DNA of 64,000 bases from Phymatolithon calcareum (GCA_977006965.1 OZ345383.1:1426001-1490000); one strand, 5' to 3'. Positions 9,305 to 18,858 are shown, numbered from the stretch's first letter. The notes: a model not told the origin generated them from the letters alone. Program-made: numbers and translations.

Positions 9305-12300
9305 ATGCACTGCCACGCCTGCTCCGCCATGCTGCGCCAGCACTCCTACAATACACTTTCTTCCAACACCCCCCCGTCGCTGGAAGAGCACTCCACCAAT
9401 TCAACACCCACTCCTCCTTTGTCGTGCAAAAAACAACTCAACCTTCTCGTCGCACCCCATCTTCGATCCTTTTGCTCTCATCGCCACTTGCTCTCCGCTC
9501 CGCTCGCCATGCCTTGCGGCGGCACAGCATTCGATCTCGACCATTCGCAAGCTCCATCCACTTGTTTCGGTCCGCACGACCGTCCCCATCACGCCCCATG
9601 TGTTCCACTAGAGCCCACGCACATTGACCTTGCTCTTTCCTTCAACCTCAACAAGCATTCTGTCATCGGTGTTGCCACCCATCATGTTGTCGCCCGTCGT
9701 TCGTCGGATTCCATCACTCTCACCCTGAATGCGGAGGACTTTGTGCACGTCGAAGTGGCAGACTATGACTTCACCTATGACGGTCATGTGATTGACATAC
9801 ATGTGAAGAATGTCGTGAAGGATGATGTTTACAAGATCGCCGTACATTACGAGGTTCGTAACCCCACAACCGGTCTCACATTCAGTCGTCAAGGTCAAGG
9901 CACGTTCGCTGTATCGGATCATGAAACTGAACGCGCGCGCTATTGGCTCCCGCTTATTGATCATCCCGTAGTGCGCACAACGGTGCTGTTCAATCTGTCC
10001 ACGCCTGCTGCGGACAATCTCACCATGCTAGCTAACGGTTTCCTTCGTGAGGAAAAGGTTAAGGACGATGTGAAAACCGCAACTTGGGTCATGGAACAGC
10101 GAACTCCCAGCTATCTGCTGTGTGTTGCTATTGGAAACTTTCTTTGCGTCGAGGATGCTCCACATGGGGAGAAGCCGATCTCCTACTTTGCTCCTGCAGA
10201 CTCTCGCATGCAGCATACTGCGGAAAATCTTAAGACGAGTTTCGGTAGAACTCCGGAAATGATCGCATTCATGGAGAAGAAGGTTGGTGTGCCTCTGCCG
10301 TGGCCAAAGTACTTCCAGTTTGCGGCTGGAGAGATCGGAGGCGCTATGGAGAACTCTAGCCTAGTGTCGTACGATGAGGCTTACGTTTACAAAGCACGTG
10401 ATGCAGGGGTACGACAAAATGCAGTGGATAGTACGGTATTGCATGAGTTGGCGCATACTTGGTTTGGTGATATGGTTGTGTGTGCAGACTTTATGCATTC
10501 GTTTCTGAAGGAGAGTTTCGCAACGCTTATGTCGTATGAATGGGCGAACCATATTGATGGTGAGGATGAGTTTCAGAACCGTCTCACCGGAGCTGCACTC
10601 TCGTATCAGACCGAGGTTGCAACTGCATATGCTCGACCCGTTGTTTACCGATCTTATGAATCTTCCTGGCAGTTGTTTGATTGCCATATTTATCCTGGTG
10701 GTGCGTGGCGACTGCATATGCTCAGGGAGAAGCTTGGGGATGGTGTGTTTTGGGCGGGTATAAACGTCTATCTCCGCAAACATGCATGGAGCACTGTGGA
10801 GACGGATGATTTACGTCGCGCACTTGAAAGCGTCAGCGGAGAATCGCTTACCGAATTTTTCGACCAGTGGTTCTATGGAAGGGGATATCCAATTCTTGAA
10901 GCTTCGTTCTCGTACTCGAAAGGCATGGCAACCATTAATGTGAAACAGACACAAGTGGACAAGAAGAAGGATATTGGTTTGTTTTCAATCACTCTTGAAG
11001 TTGCTGTGGAAACTAAGAAGGGTACATGGAGCACGCATTATATCAAGATGTGCAATGGCGAAAGGAATGGACGGATTGTATTGGCATTGCCCACTCGTCC
11101 GAAGCAGATTGTCTTGGATCCTAATATGAAGGTTCTGCACAAATTGGAAAAGTTTTCTGGTTTGGGTGACGACCTATTAATCCGTTCGTTGGAGTACGCG
11201 CCCACATTTTCAGGACGTCGAATGGCCGCTAAGAAGTTACATGAAGGTGGTTCGAAACGTGGACAGGATGCACTTGAAAAGGCGCTTAAAACTGAACGAG
11301 CCTATGGACTGCGCTGTACGATTGCGTCAGATCTCGGTGGTGGTAAGAAGAAGTCTGGATTACAGGCACTCATCGATGCTCTGCAGAGTGAGGAAGACCC
11401 ACGCGTGACCAAGGTTATTTTGCTGGCGATCGGACAATATGAGAACGAGACGGCACTAAATGCGCTACGCAAGTTTATCACCAATCGCACAGAAATGACC
11501 TCGGAATTCGTACTCGATACTGCACTTTATTCGTTGGGACGTGCACATGCAGTGGATGATGTCCCACTCTTTGTCGAGTTTCTCGTGGATGAGGAAGGAC
11601 CACATGCACGTTCATCGGCAGTGCATCGCGGTGCGGCGAATGCTCTCGGTAAGACGAAGACGAAGAAAGCCGCTTTGGCGCTCATGGATGTGCTGAAGGA
11701 GGGGCCTGGTCGTCTGCCGCCTCGTTTGAGGGGCGTGGTTGCGCGGTCGCTGGTGTCGTGCATGGAATTGGCGGATGTAAGTGAACGGCAGGCAGCGTAT
11801 GAAATGCTGTACAAGTTGTACGAGGAGGAAAAGGAGGAAATTTCTTGGGGATTGCGTCATGCTCTAGTGAGCGCTCTGGCCAACTTTGCTGATATCAAGT
11901 ATAATGGTGATCTGTTCAGTGAGTTTGAAAAGTCGTCGGCGAATCAGAACAAACCGACTGCCAGACGGGTTGGAGAACGTGCGCGTAAGAAGAGGGATGA
12001 GGATAAGAATGGGAAAATGGTGGGTGCAAGCATATTGCATAACAGGATTGAAACACGGGGAAAGGAAATTGAGGAACTGAAGAGCAAGTTGGAGGCATTG
12101 GAGAGCAAGTTTGAAGCGTTTCGCAAGGCGGAAACTGCGAACGGGTTGACACCAGGTGAAAATGGGACGGTCAATTCGGATGCTAGCAACAAGGATGGCG
12201 ATGGAGCCAAAGCGGCGGCGAGTAAGGAGGGCGACGATGGGGTTCTCAACCAGGACGAAGCCGTTGTCGATGCCACGGAGGGTGTTGTGGCGAACGTAGA

Positions 12301-12310
12301 AGCGAAATAG
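9305..12310 (+). CDS. M1 family zinc aminopeptidase with HEAT-like C-terminal domain
   Basis: Up to 1001 aa. The peptide-anchoring motif GGAMEN lies at residues 345-350. The zinc motif HELAH at 380-384 is followed 18 residues later by the third ligand in KESFATL (Glu403), exactly the HExxH-18-E pattern of M1 peptidases. The N-terminal beta domain (EPTHIDLALSFNL) precedes it. Residues after about 640 form helical HEAT-like repeats, and the last ~100 residues are charged and probably disordered or coiled coil. The family removes N-terminal amino acids from peptides. The start is uncertain: in-frame ATGs lie at 9305, 9329 and 9509. The Ser/Thr/His-rich, acid-poor leader before 9509 could be an organelle-targeting peptide. 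The frame itself opens at 9275 only with TTG. No intron is needed. Confidence 0.92.
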   Translation: MHCHACSAMLRQHSYNTLSSNTPPSLEEHSTNSTPTPPLSCKKQLNLLVAPHLRSFCSHRHLLSAPLAMPCGGTAFDLDHSQAPSTCFGPHDRPHHAPCVPLEPTHIDLALSFNLNKHSVIGVATHHVVARRSSDSITLTLNAEDFVHVEVADYDFTYDGHVIDIHVKNVVKDDVYKIAVHYEVRNPTTGLTFSRQGQGTFAVSDHETERARYWLPLIDHPVVRTTVLFNLSTPAADNLTMLANGFLREEKVKDDVKTATWVMEQRTPSYLLCVAIGNFLCVEDAPHGEKPISYFAPADSRMQHTAENLKTSFGRTPEMIAFMEKKVGVPLPWPKYFQFAAGEIGGAMENSSLVSYDEAYVYKARDAGVRQNAVDSTVLHELAHTWFGDMVVCADFMHSFLKESFATLMSYEWANHIDGEDEFQNRLTGAALSYQTEVATAYARPVVYRSYESSWQLFDCHIYPGGAWRLHMLREKLGDGVFWAGINVYLRKHAWSTVETDDLRRALESVSGESLTEFFDQWFYGRGYPILEASFSYSKGMATINVKQTQVDKKKDIGLFSITLEVAVETKKGTWSTHYIKMCNGERNGRIVLALPTRPKQIVLDPNMKVLHKLEKFSGLGDDLLIRSLEYAPTFSGRRMAAKKLHEGGSKRGQDALEKALKTERAYGLRCTIASDLGGGKKKSGLQALIDALQSEEDPRVTKVILLAIGQYENETALNALRKFITNRTEMTSEFVLDTALYSLGRAHAVDDVPLFVEFLVDEEGPHARSSAVHRGAANALGKTKTKKAALALMDVLKEGPGRLPPRLRGVVARSLVSCMELADVSERQAAYEMLYKLYEEEKEEISWGLRHALVSALANFADIKYNGDLFSEFEKSSANQNKPTARRVGERARKKRDEDKNGKMVGASILHNRIETRGKEIEELKSKLEALESKFEAFRKAETANGLTPGENGTVNSDASNKDGDGAKAAASKEGDDGVLNQDEAVVDATEGVVANVEAK

Positions 12311-12861
12311 ATGTCAGGTAGAAATACCGTGAGTAGGGTCGCGAAGTAAACGAAATGGTTTTGATACTTTTATTAGATCGTAGCACGACATTGGACGGCG
12401 AAAAAAAGAGGAGTTGCGCACAAGAACCTTGAGCGCACGCAGGCGAACAAAAGAGATGGTGTATGGCGCAACAAGTGATGGACGAGAGTGTGAAATTCAG
12501 GTCGAAAGTGGAGGATCTTTAGGGAGGAAAAGTATTCTACAACAGGGGAATCAGGGCATAGCAGTCGACCCTCTACTTGGCGGCAAAGTGCAAACGACGC
12601 GGCGGCGGCGGTAAACAGGGCCATCGGGAGGAGGGGTGTAATGCACATCGAGGAGCCGCATTTCAACGGTGCGCGAAGAGGTGACGGATGGGATGATCGA
12701 AACCCAACAGAACAGGAAGAAGACAGGCAGGCAGGCAGGCAAGCAGGCAGGAAGGAAAGAAGGAAAGAAAACATGGTTACGTGCGTGTGACAAAAGATAT
12801 ATAGCCAAAACAAACGGGGGGAAGAAAAGCACAGAAAGGCGGACGGATGAGTGATTTGTGA
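12311..12861. other. Convergent intergenic region with GGCA/GGAA repeat
   Basis: 550 bases lie between the aminopeptidase and the ARF-like gene, which converge. The only notable item is a GGCA/GGAA-type tetranucleotide tract at about 12724-12770. A similar tract lies on the other side of the ARF-like gene. Confidence 0.55.
12724..12770. repeat. GGCA/GGAA tetranucleotide tract
   Basis: Tandem GGCA units pass into GGAA/GAAA units. A tract of the same make-up and order lies at 13617-13693, so the two bracket the ARF-like gene in direct orientation. Confidence 0.8.
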
Positions 12862-13437
12862 TTAGCAATAGCCGTAAAGCTTGAGCTGATCCACCATCCA
12901 TTTAAGTCCTTCTCGCAAGTTCTCCCCCTCCGTGGCAACGGTGGGCATGACGCGATAATTGCGCACCGGTAGATCATGCAACTCCAACTCTTTCGCCACG
13001 GTATCGATAGAAACTGCATTAGGAATATCCTGCTTATTTGCCAGAACGAGCAATGGAATATCTGGAACAATCAAAGACTTCTTCTTCTTGTCACCGAAAA
13101 ACAATTTCTTCAATTCCTCTGCGGCCTGCGGAAGACGGTCGGGGTCTGAAGAGTCGACGACATAGGCGACACCGTTCGCCTCCTTAGAATAGGTACGCCA
13201 AAGGGCACGAACCTTCTCGAGACCACCCACATCGTAAAGTTCAAAGTCCATACCGTCAACTCGAACTACCTCCTTGTTCATACCGAGAGTGGGAATAGTA
13301 TCAAGCTTCTTCCCATGTTTCACATAATAGAGTATGGTTGTTGTTCCGGAACCGTCCAGACCGACTAGGAGAACACACGGTAGTTCACCCTCCTTTCCGC
13401 CGGCCTTTCCAGAACATGCGCTGATCGCGGCGCCCAT
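12862..13437 (-). CDS. ARF-family small GTPase with degenerate P-loop and switch II
   Basis: 191 aa, the normal ARF/ARL length. The start ATG gives MGAAISAC, with a myristoylation-type Gly2 and a Cys8 that could be acylated. ARF-type switch I (IPTLGMN), the DVGG motif (69-72), the downstream RALW and the guanine-specificity motif NKQD (134-137) are present. Two invariant residues are not. The P-loop reads GLDGSGTTT, so the lysine that contacts the phosphates is Thr32 (codon ACA). The glutamine after DVGG, Gln71 in ARF1, is Leu73. ARF proteins recruit coats and effectors to membranes in their GTP form. Loss of these residues predicts weak or altered nucleotide binding and little hydrolysis, although membrane and effector surfaces may be intact. 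The frame has no stop or shift, so it looks like a working gene. Confidence 0.92.
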   Translation of the reverse strand: MGAAISACSGKAGGKEGELPCVLLVGLDGSGTTTILYYVKHGKKLDTIPTLGMNKEVVRVDGMDFELYDVGGLEKVRALWRTYSKEANGVAYVVDSSDPDRLPQAAEELKKLFFGDKKKKSLIVPDIPLLVLANKQDIPNAVSIDTVAKELELHDLPVRNYRVMPTVATEGENLREGLKWMVDQLKLYGYC

Positions 13438-13616
13438 TGCGCGGCGTCAGCACGCGCTAGCGCCGCGCCGCGATGATTTCTTTGCGCGTTGCGCGCGCAA
13501 TCACTCACGAACTCACGCACTCACACGCTCGCGCGCACGGGGCGAGTATCGTTGACGTGATGACGAGCGACGGGGTGAACGACGGCGCGAGGAACGGGTG
13601 ACGGAGAGTGCGAAGA

Positions 13617-13693
13617 CAGGCAAGCAAGCAAGCAAGCAGGCAGGCAGGCAGGCAGGCAAGTAGGTAGGAAGGAAAGAAGGAAGGAAGGAAGGA
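13617..13693. repeat. GCAA/GGCA/GGAA tetranucleotide tract
   Basis: Tandem GCAA, GGCA, then GGTA and GGAA units cover about 75 bp. It is related in unit and order to the tract at 12724-12770. Confidence 0.85.
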
Positions 13694-14277
13694 CGGCGAC
13701 GGAGGGAAACGAAACGGAAGAAGGACGGGAAGGGAGGTGGCAAACACACACGGTGTGGGTATCTGGATGGAGCGGCGCCACACGTGCGCCAAACATGGCG
13801 GCGTCAGAGGACCGGCGCACAATAGGGATTCGCGTACGAATGGTCCGGACCTAGGGTCCTTCCGCACCTCTGACTGTCAGCCTCCTACCCACATGACGGT
13901 TTCTAAGGTCCGATGGACAGGTGTAGGGAACGGAAGATGGTCCGAGGGTATACACGGTGCGTGCCACTCGGCAGGGGGCTGAACCATTGGACGAGCGGGG
14001 GAATATAGGACCTTTCGGGGATGGTTAACGCAGTATTTCAAAGGTGGAAATAAGAATAGTTTGCAGCACCATGCCTAAACGGAACGAACGTGTCTTTCGA
14101 TTGGATGATGCTGCGCCGTGCGCCCGAAAACGGTATTTGGCATCATCATCGCGTTATGATAACTGTTGGAGAAGTGATTATTGTGAGTGATGAATGGAGT
14201 GAAGCAAGTGAGTGCGCAGACTGGAGTGTGGCAATTGGAATGACGTGCGTAATTTCCAATTGGAAATTCAAATGGGG

Positions 14278-14318
14278 TAGAGGGAGGGAGGGAGGGAGGG
14301 AGGGAGGAAGAAAGAAAG
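14278..14318. repeat. GGGA/GAAA tetranucleotide tract
   Basis: Six or so tandem GGGA units are followed by GAAG/AAAG units, all purine on the plus strand. Confidence 0.85.
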
Positions 14319-14448
14319 GGGGATGACAGAGGGAGTGACGATGTGATGTGAGTGTGCTCGTAATTTTATGCTCTACTTGGTGACGGGTGGAGGCTGCGGC
14401 ACAGACATACACAGACATAGAACGCGATGTTTTCCCGGGGGATGGATG

Positions 14449-14482
14449 TACAGTACAGTACAGTACAGTACAGTACAGTACT
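14449..14482. repeat. CAGTA microsatellite
   Basis: The longest array of the 5-bp CAGTA unit in the window, about seven copies. Confidence 0.9.
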
Positions 14483-14833
14483 GAGGGAGGACGCAAGATG
14501 AAGGGGATGTGCGTGTGTGTGTGTGTGTGGATGTTGATGTGGAGGGGGCATGTACGGGTGGTTAAAGGCCCGGTTGGAAATTATGGCTGGCAGCTTGGCA
14601 GTCTGCCTGCCTGCTTGCCTGCCCGCTGTCTGCATGCTGAAGTTGACTGTCGTCTCCCAAGTATCCTGAACGGCCCTTAATGTGCTGTGTTTCTGCATCT
14701 ACGCACCGCTTCTGCTGGCTGTTGCCGGTCTCAGCAGTAGCGCTCGTGCGCTCCTCTTAGTCGACTCTTTGCTTTGCATTGCATTGCTTTGCTTTGCTTT
14801 CCTCCTCCATCATAGGTGTGCTCTAGTAGACGT

Positions 14834-14857
14834 ATACTGTACTGTACTGTACTGTAC
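14834..14857. repeat. TACTG microsatellite
   Basis: About four and a half TACTG units, in the opposite orientation to the array at 14449. Confidence 0.9.
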
Positions 14858-14895
14858 AATAGTCAAATTACTCTACTGTAGTTAACTACTAGTTA

Positions 14896-14922
14896 CGCCC
14901 GCCCGCCCGCCCGCCCGCCCGC
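14896..14922. repeat. CCCG tetranucleotide array
   Basis: About seven tandem CCCG units. It is a very GC-rich island in otherwise balanced sequence. Confidence 0.85.
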
Positions 14923-15010
14923 CTTTCCCCCGCGTCGGGGGATTGTGCATGGGGTGATTCTTGTTTAGCTGTTTCTCGAAGATCAACAAACAATACTGTA
15001 AAGACATGTT

Positions 15011-15048
15011 GGGACTGGACTGGACTGGACTGGACTGGACTGGACTGT
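15011..15048. repeat. GGACT pentanucleotide array
   Basis: Seven tandem GGACT units run into GTAC. The unit is one base away from the GTACT phase of the TACTG repeat common in this window, so one may have arisen from the other. Confidence 0.85.
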
Positions 15049-15235
15049 ACACTACGGTAGTGCTCCCGTGTCAACATAAAACACAACATGTCTGCATCGC
15101 ATGGACACTTTCTCAATCCATTCAACTGCTTATCTTATCTACAGTAAATTATTGTACTGTACCTCAAGCGCACCATCACAAACATTCCACCAATTTTTGG
15201 CATTTCATACAAAACAGTACTGTGCGTGCTCAGTT

Positions 15236-15260
15236 CTGTACTGTACTGTACAGTACTGTA
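15236..15260. repeat. TACTG/CAGTA array with inversion
   Basis: TACTG units switch to CAGTACTGTA, making a small palindromic array. It is followed by a GA run. Confidence 0.8.
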
Positions 15261-15472
15261 GAGAGAGAGATCAGTTAGTCGTGAATGAATCCATGCATGC
15301 ATGTTGAACACCTTAATTCTTCATAAACTGTTCTGTACTGCACAGGCAACCCTCCCATCTTACCTCCGCCCGCACAGCTTGCTTTGTCCTTCTCATAGAC
15401 GGCGTCCAGTTATCTCTCAATCTGTTTTTAAACAGTCGAGCGCGCACTATGGCCAAAATCGTCCTGCATAAC

Positions 15473-15492
15473 TACTGTACTGTACTGTACTG
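15473..15492. repeat. TACTG microsatellite
   Basis: About four TACTG units. Confidence 0.85.
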
Positions 15493-16032
15493 TGTATGGA
15501 ACATCACAACATTTTCACTCGTTCGTTCGCTCGCTCGCTCGCAACTTTGCCTGCCACAGTATATATCATATGAAACACTATCTATATTCGCTTCCTTCAC
15601 CGCCGTGTTCTCCACTCGACTCGACTGTACTGTAGCTCGAGGAACGTGCAGGTGCATGCTCTTCCTCTTGATTTCGGTACTGAACTGTACAGTACTGAAC
15701 TTGTTCGTTCTTTCCAAGTCTATTGCGCTTCTACAGTATTCCTCCTACAGTAATTTCGATGCTCACTCGCATGGTGGAAATCAAACCGCCCACTGTACGG
15801 AAAATCATTGCACTGCACTGCTGACCCTCCCCTATTCTTCCTTCCCTCCCCCCGCCCGCCCGCCAGCGTGCACGCACACCGTAACTCCGCAGCTATTCGT
15901 ATCATACGTAATGCGCGCCCGATCTATCTCATTGTCAAAAAAAGAATGAATGAATCTTAAAATTCATCCATCAATACTGTACAGTAAATCAGTGGTAAAA
16001 TCTCTCTCTCTGTCTCCTCTTCGGACGGAGAA

Positions 16033-16063
16033 CAGCAGCAGCAGCACCACCACCACCACCACC
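16033..16063. repeat. CAG/CAC trinucleotide array
   Basis: Tandem CAG units run into seven CAC units. No coding frame that would use it was found. Confidence 0.8.
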
Positions 16064-16651
16064 AAGATAAACAAGGTTTTGCTACTGGAGCGTGAAGCTT
16101 GACATGGTGATGACTTCCCCGGAGGTATAACCCTAATTACTGCAGAGATACAGTACACGTGTATAGAGAATTTAGTTACATTACTGTAGATCTCGCCACT
16201 CACGCCTTCCAGCAGTATCATATCATATCAGTATTGATATTTCTCTCACAATCATTGTACAGTATGATACAGCATCTACAGTCTCGTGTTCTTCGTACCG
16301 CCTGTACTGTACTGTTCTCCCAATGTCTCACCTGAGGTCACTGACCTCGTGCAACGGCACGAATCTGCCCTCCACTTGGTCATAATTTTCTCACCCTTCT
16401 TTTGACACTTTATGCTCCCTGCCCCCGCCGATGTTAGAGTCGATATACTGTACCCTTCCCAAGGAACATGCATGCATGCATGCATTCGTACGGAAGAGAG
16501 TCAATCACCCACCCCACCCCCATTCAAACCGTACGATACACTACCCTCTCTCCATCACTGAATCTGCCTGCACCACAGGCATATACATTAATTTCGCCTG
16601 CAACTACCAATGCCACATCCGTCTTCCTCACCATCATTGCACCTTTTCCAT

Positions 16652-18171
16652 TTATTCTTCTACGTTTTCAAAACTCTTTCGAATCATCTCAATCTTAACC
16701 GAATCCAGATGCTCTTTCAGCATTTTCACCGCCTCCTCATCACTCGGAAACTCCTTCACCCCCTTCATAGCACTATTTTCATTCCACAAATTCCCCTTTC
16801 CACGCGTCACAGTAATCATAGCCTTCGTAAGCTCATAAACGTTATCCGGAATGACAAGCTTCCCACCCCCGACCTTTGCCGGAGTCCCCAACACCCATCT
16901 CCTCACCATCGCGCCCACTCCACAGCAGCATTCCTTCTGCTTCACCATCTCCATCGCCGCTTGCCTATCATCCTCATCCACCGTCTCACGCGCAAGGTCG
17001 TACAACTGTCTGAAGGACGTCGTGTGATTCGCCAACATGACAACACTAAGATACTGACATGTCACACTCGCAAAGTTATGATTATCAAACGCCTTTGAAT
17101 TATACGGCGATTCACAAGTGAGAAACACAGCATCAGCCCCTGCCCCACGCGTCTTCCCGGCATGCACACCCACGACACCGGCTAGGGGATCCGTGCGCGA
17201 TGCAAGGTGCAAGTACCCCGGTCCGTCAACCCACTGATTATTCGCGCAACCGACGGTGACGACGGTGAGCGATGCGCGAAGACGGGCTTCCACCTTTTCA
17301 CGGCATTCACCCTTATCCAACAAGGACTCTTTGTAAATCCGGAGTGCAGAAGCCAGTTCAATCGACCCGCGCGAATACGCAATGTGAACAACGGGCTCCT
17401 CCGGTGTGGCCTCTGCAAACAGCGCTCGCATCGTCCGCTTAATGTCATTGTCCTCTATGTCCAGTGTTGACAGCGCCGACTGCACATAATCTGACCGATT
17501 AGAGCTGGACTGTCAGCATGGAATGTTAATCGTGATTGAAACAGTGCAGAAATAAACCTACCAACTATACGAGCGGGCAGCATCACCTCGCCGCGTTCAT
17601 TCGGTCTTGCCTGCTTCACGCCCGCCACACGGTGGAGCAAGAACGTCAGCGCCTTGAGCACCAATGTGTCACTAACGTCCAGCATGGCCTCGCCCTGATC
17701 TCTAGAACTGCCTGTGTGCACCTGTGCGATGCGGACACCGCCCAGCATTTTAGAATACTGTACGATGCGATCCACGGCATTCATGCCCTTGTACCCGTCC
17801 TTTGTTTCGTGCGGTGTGTTCAAACCGTTGTGAAATACCACCGTTTCCGTTGCTGATTCACTGCCGGCACAGACGAGATGCTCGCGGATAAACTGGAAGG
17901 GCGATGGCTGTGCTAGAACGTCATCGGCAGACAATGTGCCGCCCGCGGGATGCGTGCCGAACACGGTGAAACGCCCGCTGTGACCCTCGTCGTAATTGAA
18001 GGTGGCCACATGGAGCCCGTCGAGGGCGGCAGGTGCGGACACGGGAGTGGAGGTCAGGTTCTCGTGCTGTGCAGAGGATATTTGAGAGTAGAGGGCGGAT
18101 ACCGCGGCGCCGGACGGCAGCTTCGCGAGGCAGGGAAGGAGAGCGATGGAGGCGGAGTCGTCCACGGCCAT
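16652..18171 (-). CDS. Protein of unknown function, two exons
   Basis: Joined exons 17562-18171 and 16652-17490 give 482 aa without a stop. I do not recognise the family. The start is the ATG in AAAATGGCC; an upstream in-frame ATG at 18288 lies inside a hairpin and adds a low-complexity leader. Visible features are a globular N-terminal half (GLHVATFNYDEGHSGRF, then VFHNGLNTPHETKDG) and, after the intron, VVHIAYSRGSIELASAL. In the latter, Ser243 sits in an A-Y-S-R-G setting that resembles the nucleophile elbow of alpha/beta hydrolases. A Cys cluster (KECCCGVG) lies near residue 400. There is no clear signal peptide or membrane segment. The join is phase 1 (codon GAT). A hydrolase-like fold is only a guess. 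Confidence 0.8.
17491..17561 (-). other. Intron of the unknown two-exon gene
   Basis: 71 nt, donor GTAGGT, acceptor CGGTCAG, phase 1. It is inferred because two long frames on the same strand end and begin here, and the join is in frame. The size matches the TMCO1 introns. Confidence 0.8.
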
Positions 18172-18262
18172 TTTGCGCAGAGGGAGAGGAGATCGATTGC
18201 CGGTGGGAGACGGCTTATCGGGGAGAGGAAGCGATTGTCCGGGAATATTATGGGAACGATGT

Positions 18263-18299
18263 CTTGGCATTGAATGCAATAAGTGCATTCAATGCCAAG
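18263..18299. repeat. Perfect inverted repeat, 16-bp arms
   Basis: The arms CTTGGCATTGAATGCA and TGCATTCAATGCCAAG surround the 5-nt loop ATAAG. It lies about 90 bp upstream of the chosen start of the two-exon unknown gene, so it could lie in its promoter or 5' leader. Confidence 0.9.
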
Positions 18300-18312
18300 G
18301 ATTGATTGTTCG

Positions 18313-18350
18313 ACCTCTAAAATTTTTGAATTCTTAAAAATTCTAGAGGT
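18313..18350. repeat. Imperfect inverted repeat, 19-bp arms
   Basis: Outer ends ACCTCTA and TAGAGGT pair perfectly, and the AT-rich centre carries four mismatches. It lies 13 bp after the hairpin at 18263-18299. Confidence 0.75.
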
Positions 18351-18692
18351 ACATCTGACATTTTATGTGCTTCTGTAAGTCAATATTGTCAGTCAGTCTG
18401 CCAGTGCGGCCCATAGGCGTTTGAAGCAGAGAATCTTGCACTCCCCTACTGTATCAACTTTCGTGATCATGAAGCACCAGAGTCTATCGTGAGGAGGAAG
18501 TTAATCATTTGCGGTTGACAAAGGGAATCATGAAATCCATAGCTTGGTTTTCAAAATTTTGCACCTTTTGTTCTCTCAAGAATTTGAAAACATCTTTGGG
18601 TTTTTCCCTGCATACATACAGTACGATATTCCACGTCTTTGGTTTTTCCAACTAGAAAAACGTCGTGACCACATTTCCGAGCGAAGTCCCCC

Positions 18693-18858
18693 ATTTGTCA
18701 TGTCCTTGGACTTCTTTTGCGGCCCATCAAATTCATTGCTTGTTGCACTCTCACCTTTCTTGCCGGACTAGATGGACTAGATGTCCGGCAAGAAAGGTGA
18801 AAGTGCAACATGCAGTTAATCTGATGGGTAACAAGAGAAGTCCAAGGACATGACAAAT
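18693..18858. repeat. 166-nt hairpin: 76-bp arms, 14-nt loop
   Basis: The left arm (18693-18768) and the reverse complement of the right arm (18783-18858) have equal length with no gaps and differ at nine of 76 positions. The differences lie mostly in the middle of the arm, and the outer 23 and inner 18 bases pair perfectly. The loop is TAGATGGACTAGAT. It could be a foldback/MITE-type element or the source of a small-RNA precursor. I see no target-site duplication and no known terminal motif. Confidence 0.85.

Larger units (their letters stand above)
13438..16651. other. 3.2-kb gene-free block packed with microsatellites
   Basis: I find no gene. The block holds many tandem repeats of different units: GGCA/GGAA, GGGA, CAGTA/TACTG, GT, TGCC, CCCG, GGACT, CTCG/TTCG, CAC and ATGC. 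Isolated ACTGTAC elements are scattered between them. The long frames here are translations of these repeats. Confidence 0.7.

Noticed and set aside
9250-9627. 125-aa frame overlapping the aminopeptidase N-terminus
   Set aside because: Ser/Arg/His-rich and out of frame with a clear gene; it is a shadow of the leader region.
13617-15492. Regularly spaced repeats as a CRISPR array
   Set aside because: These are tandem microsatellites of 4-5 bp units without unique spacers, in a eukaryotic genome.
14387-15949. Several 60-166 aa frames in the microsatellite block
   Set aside because: They are mostly translations of tandem repeats on both strands, with no conserved motif.
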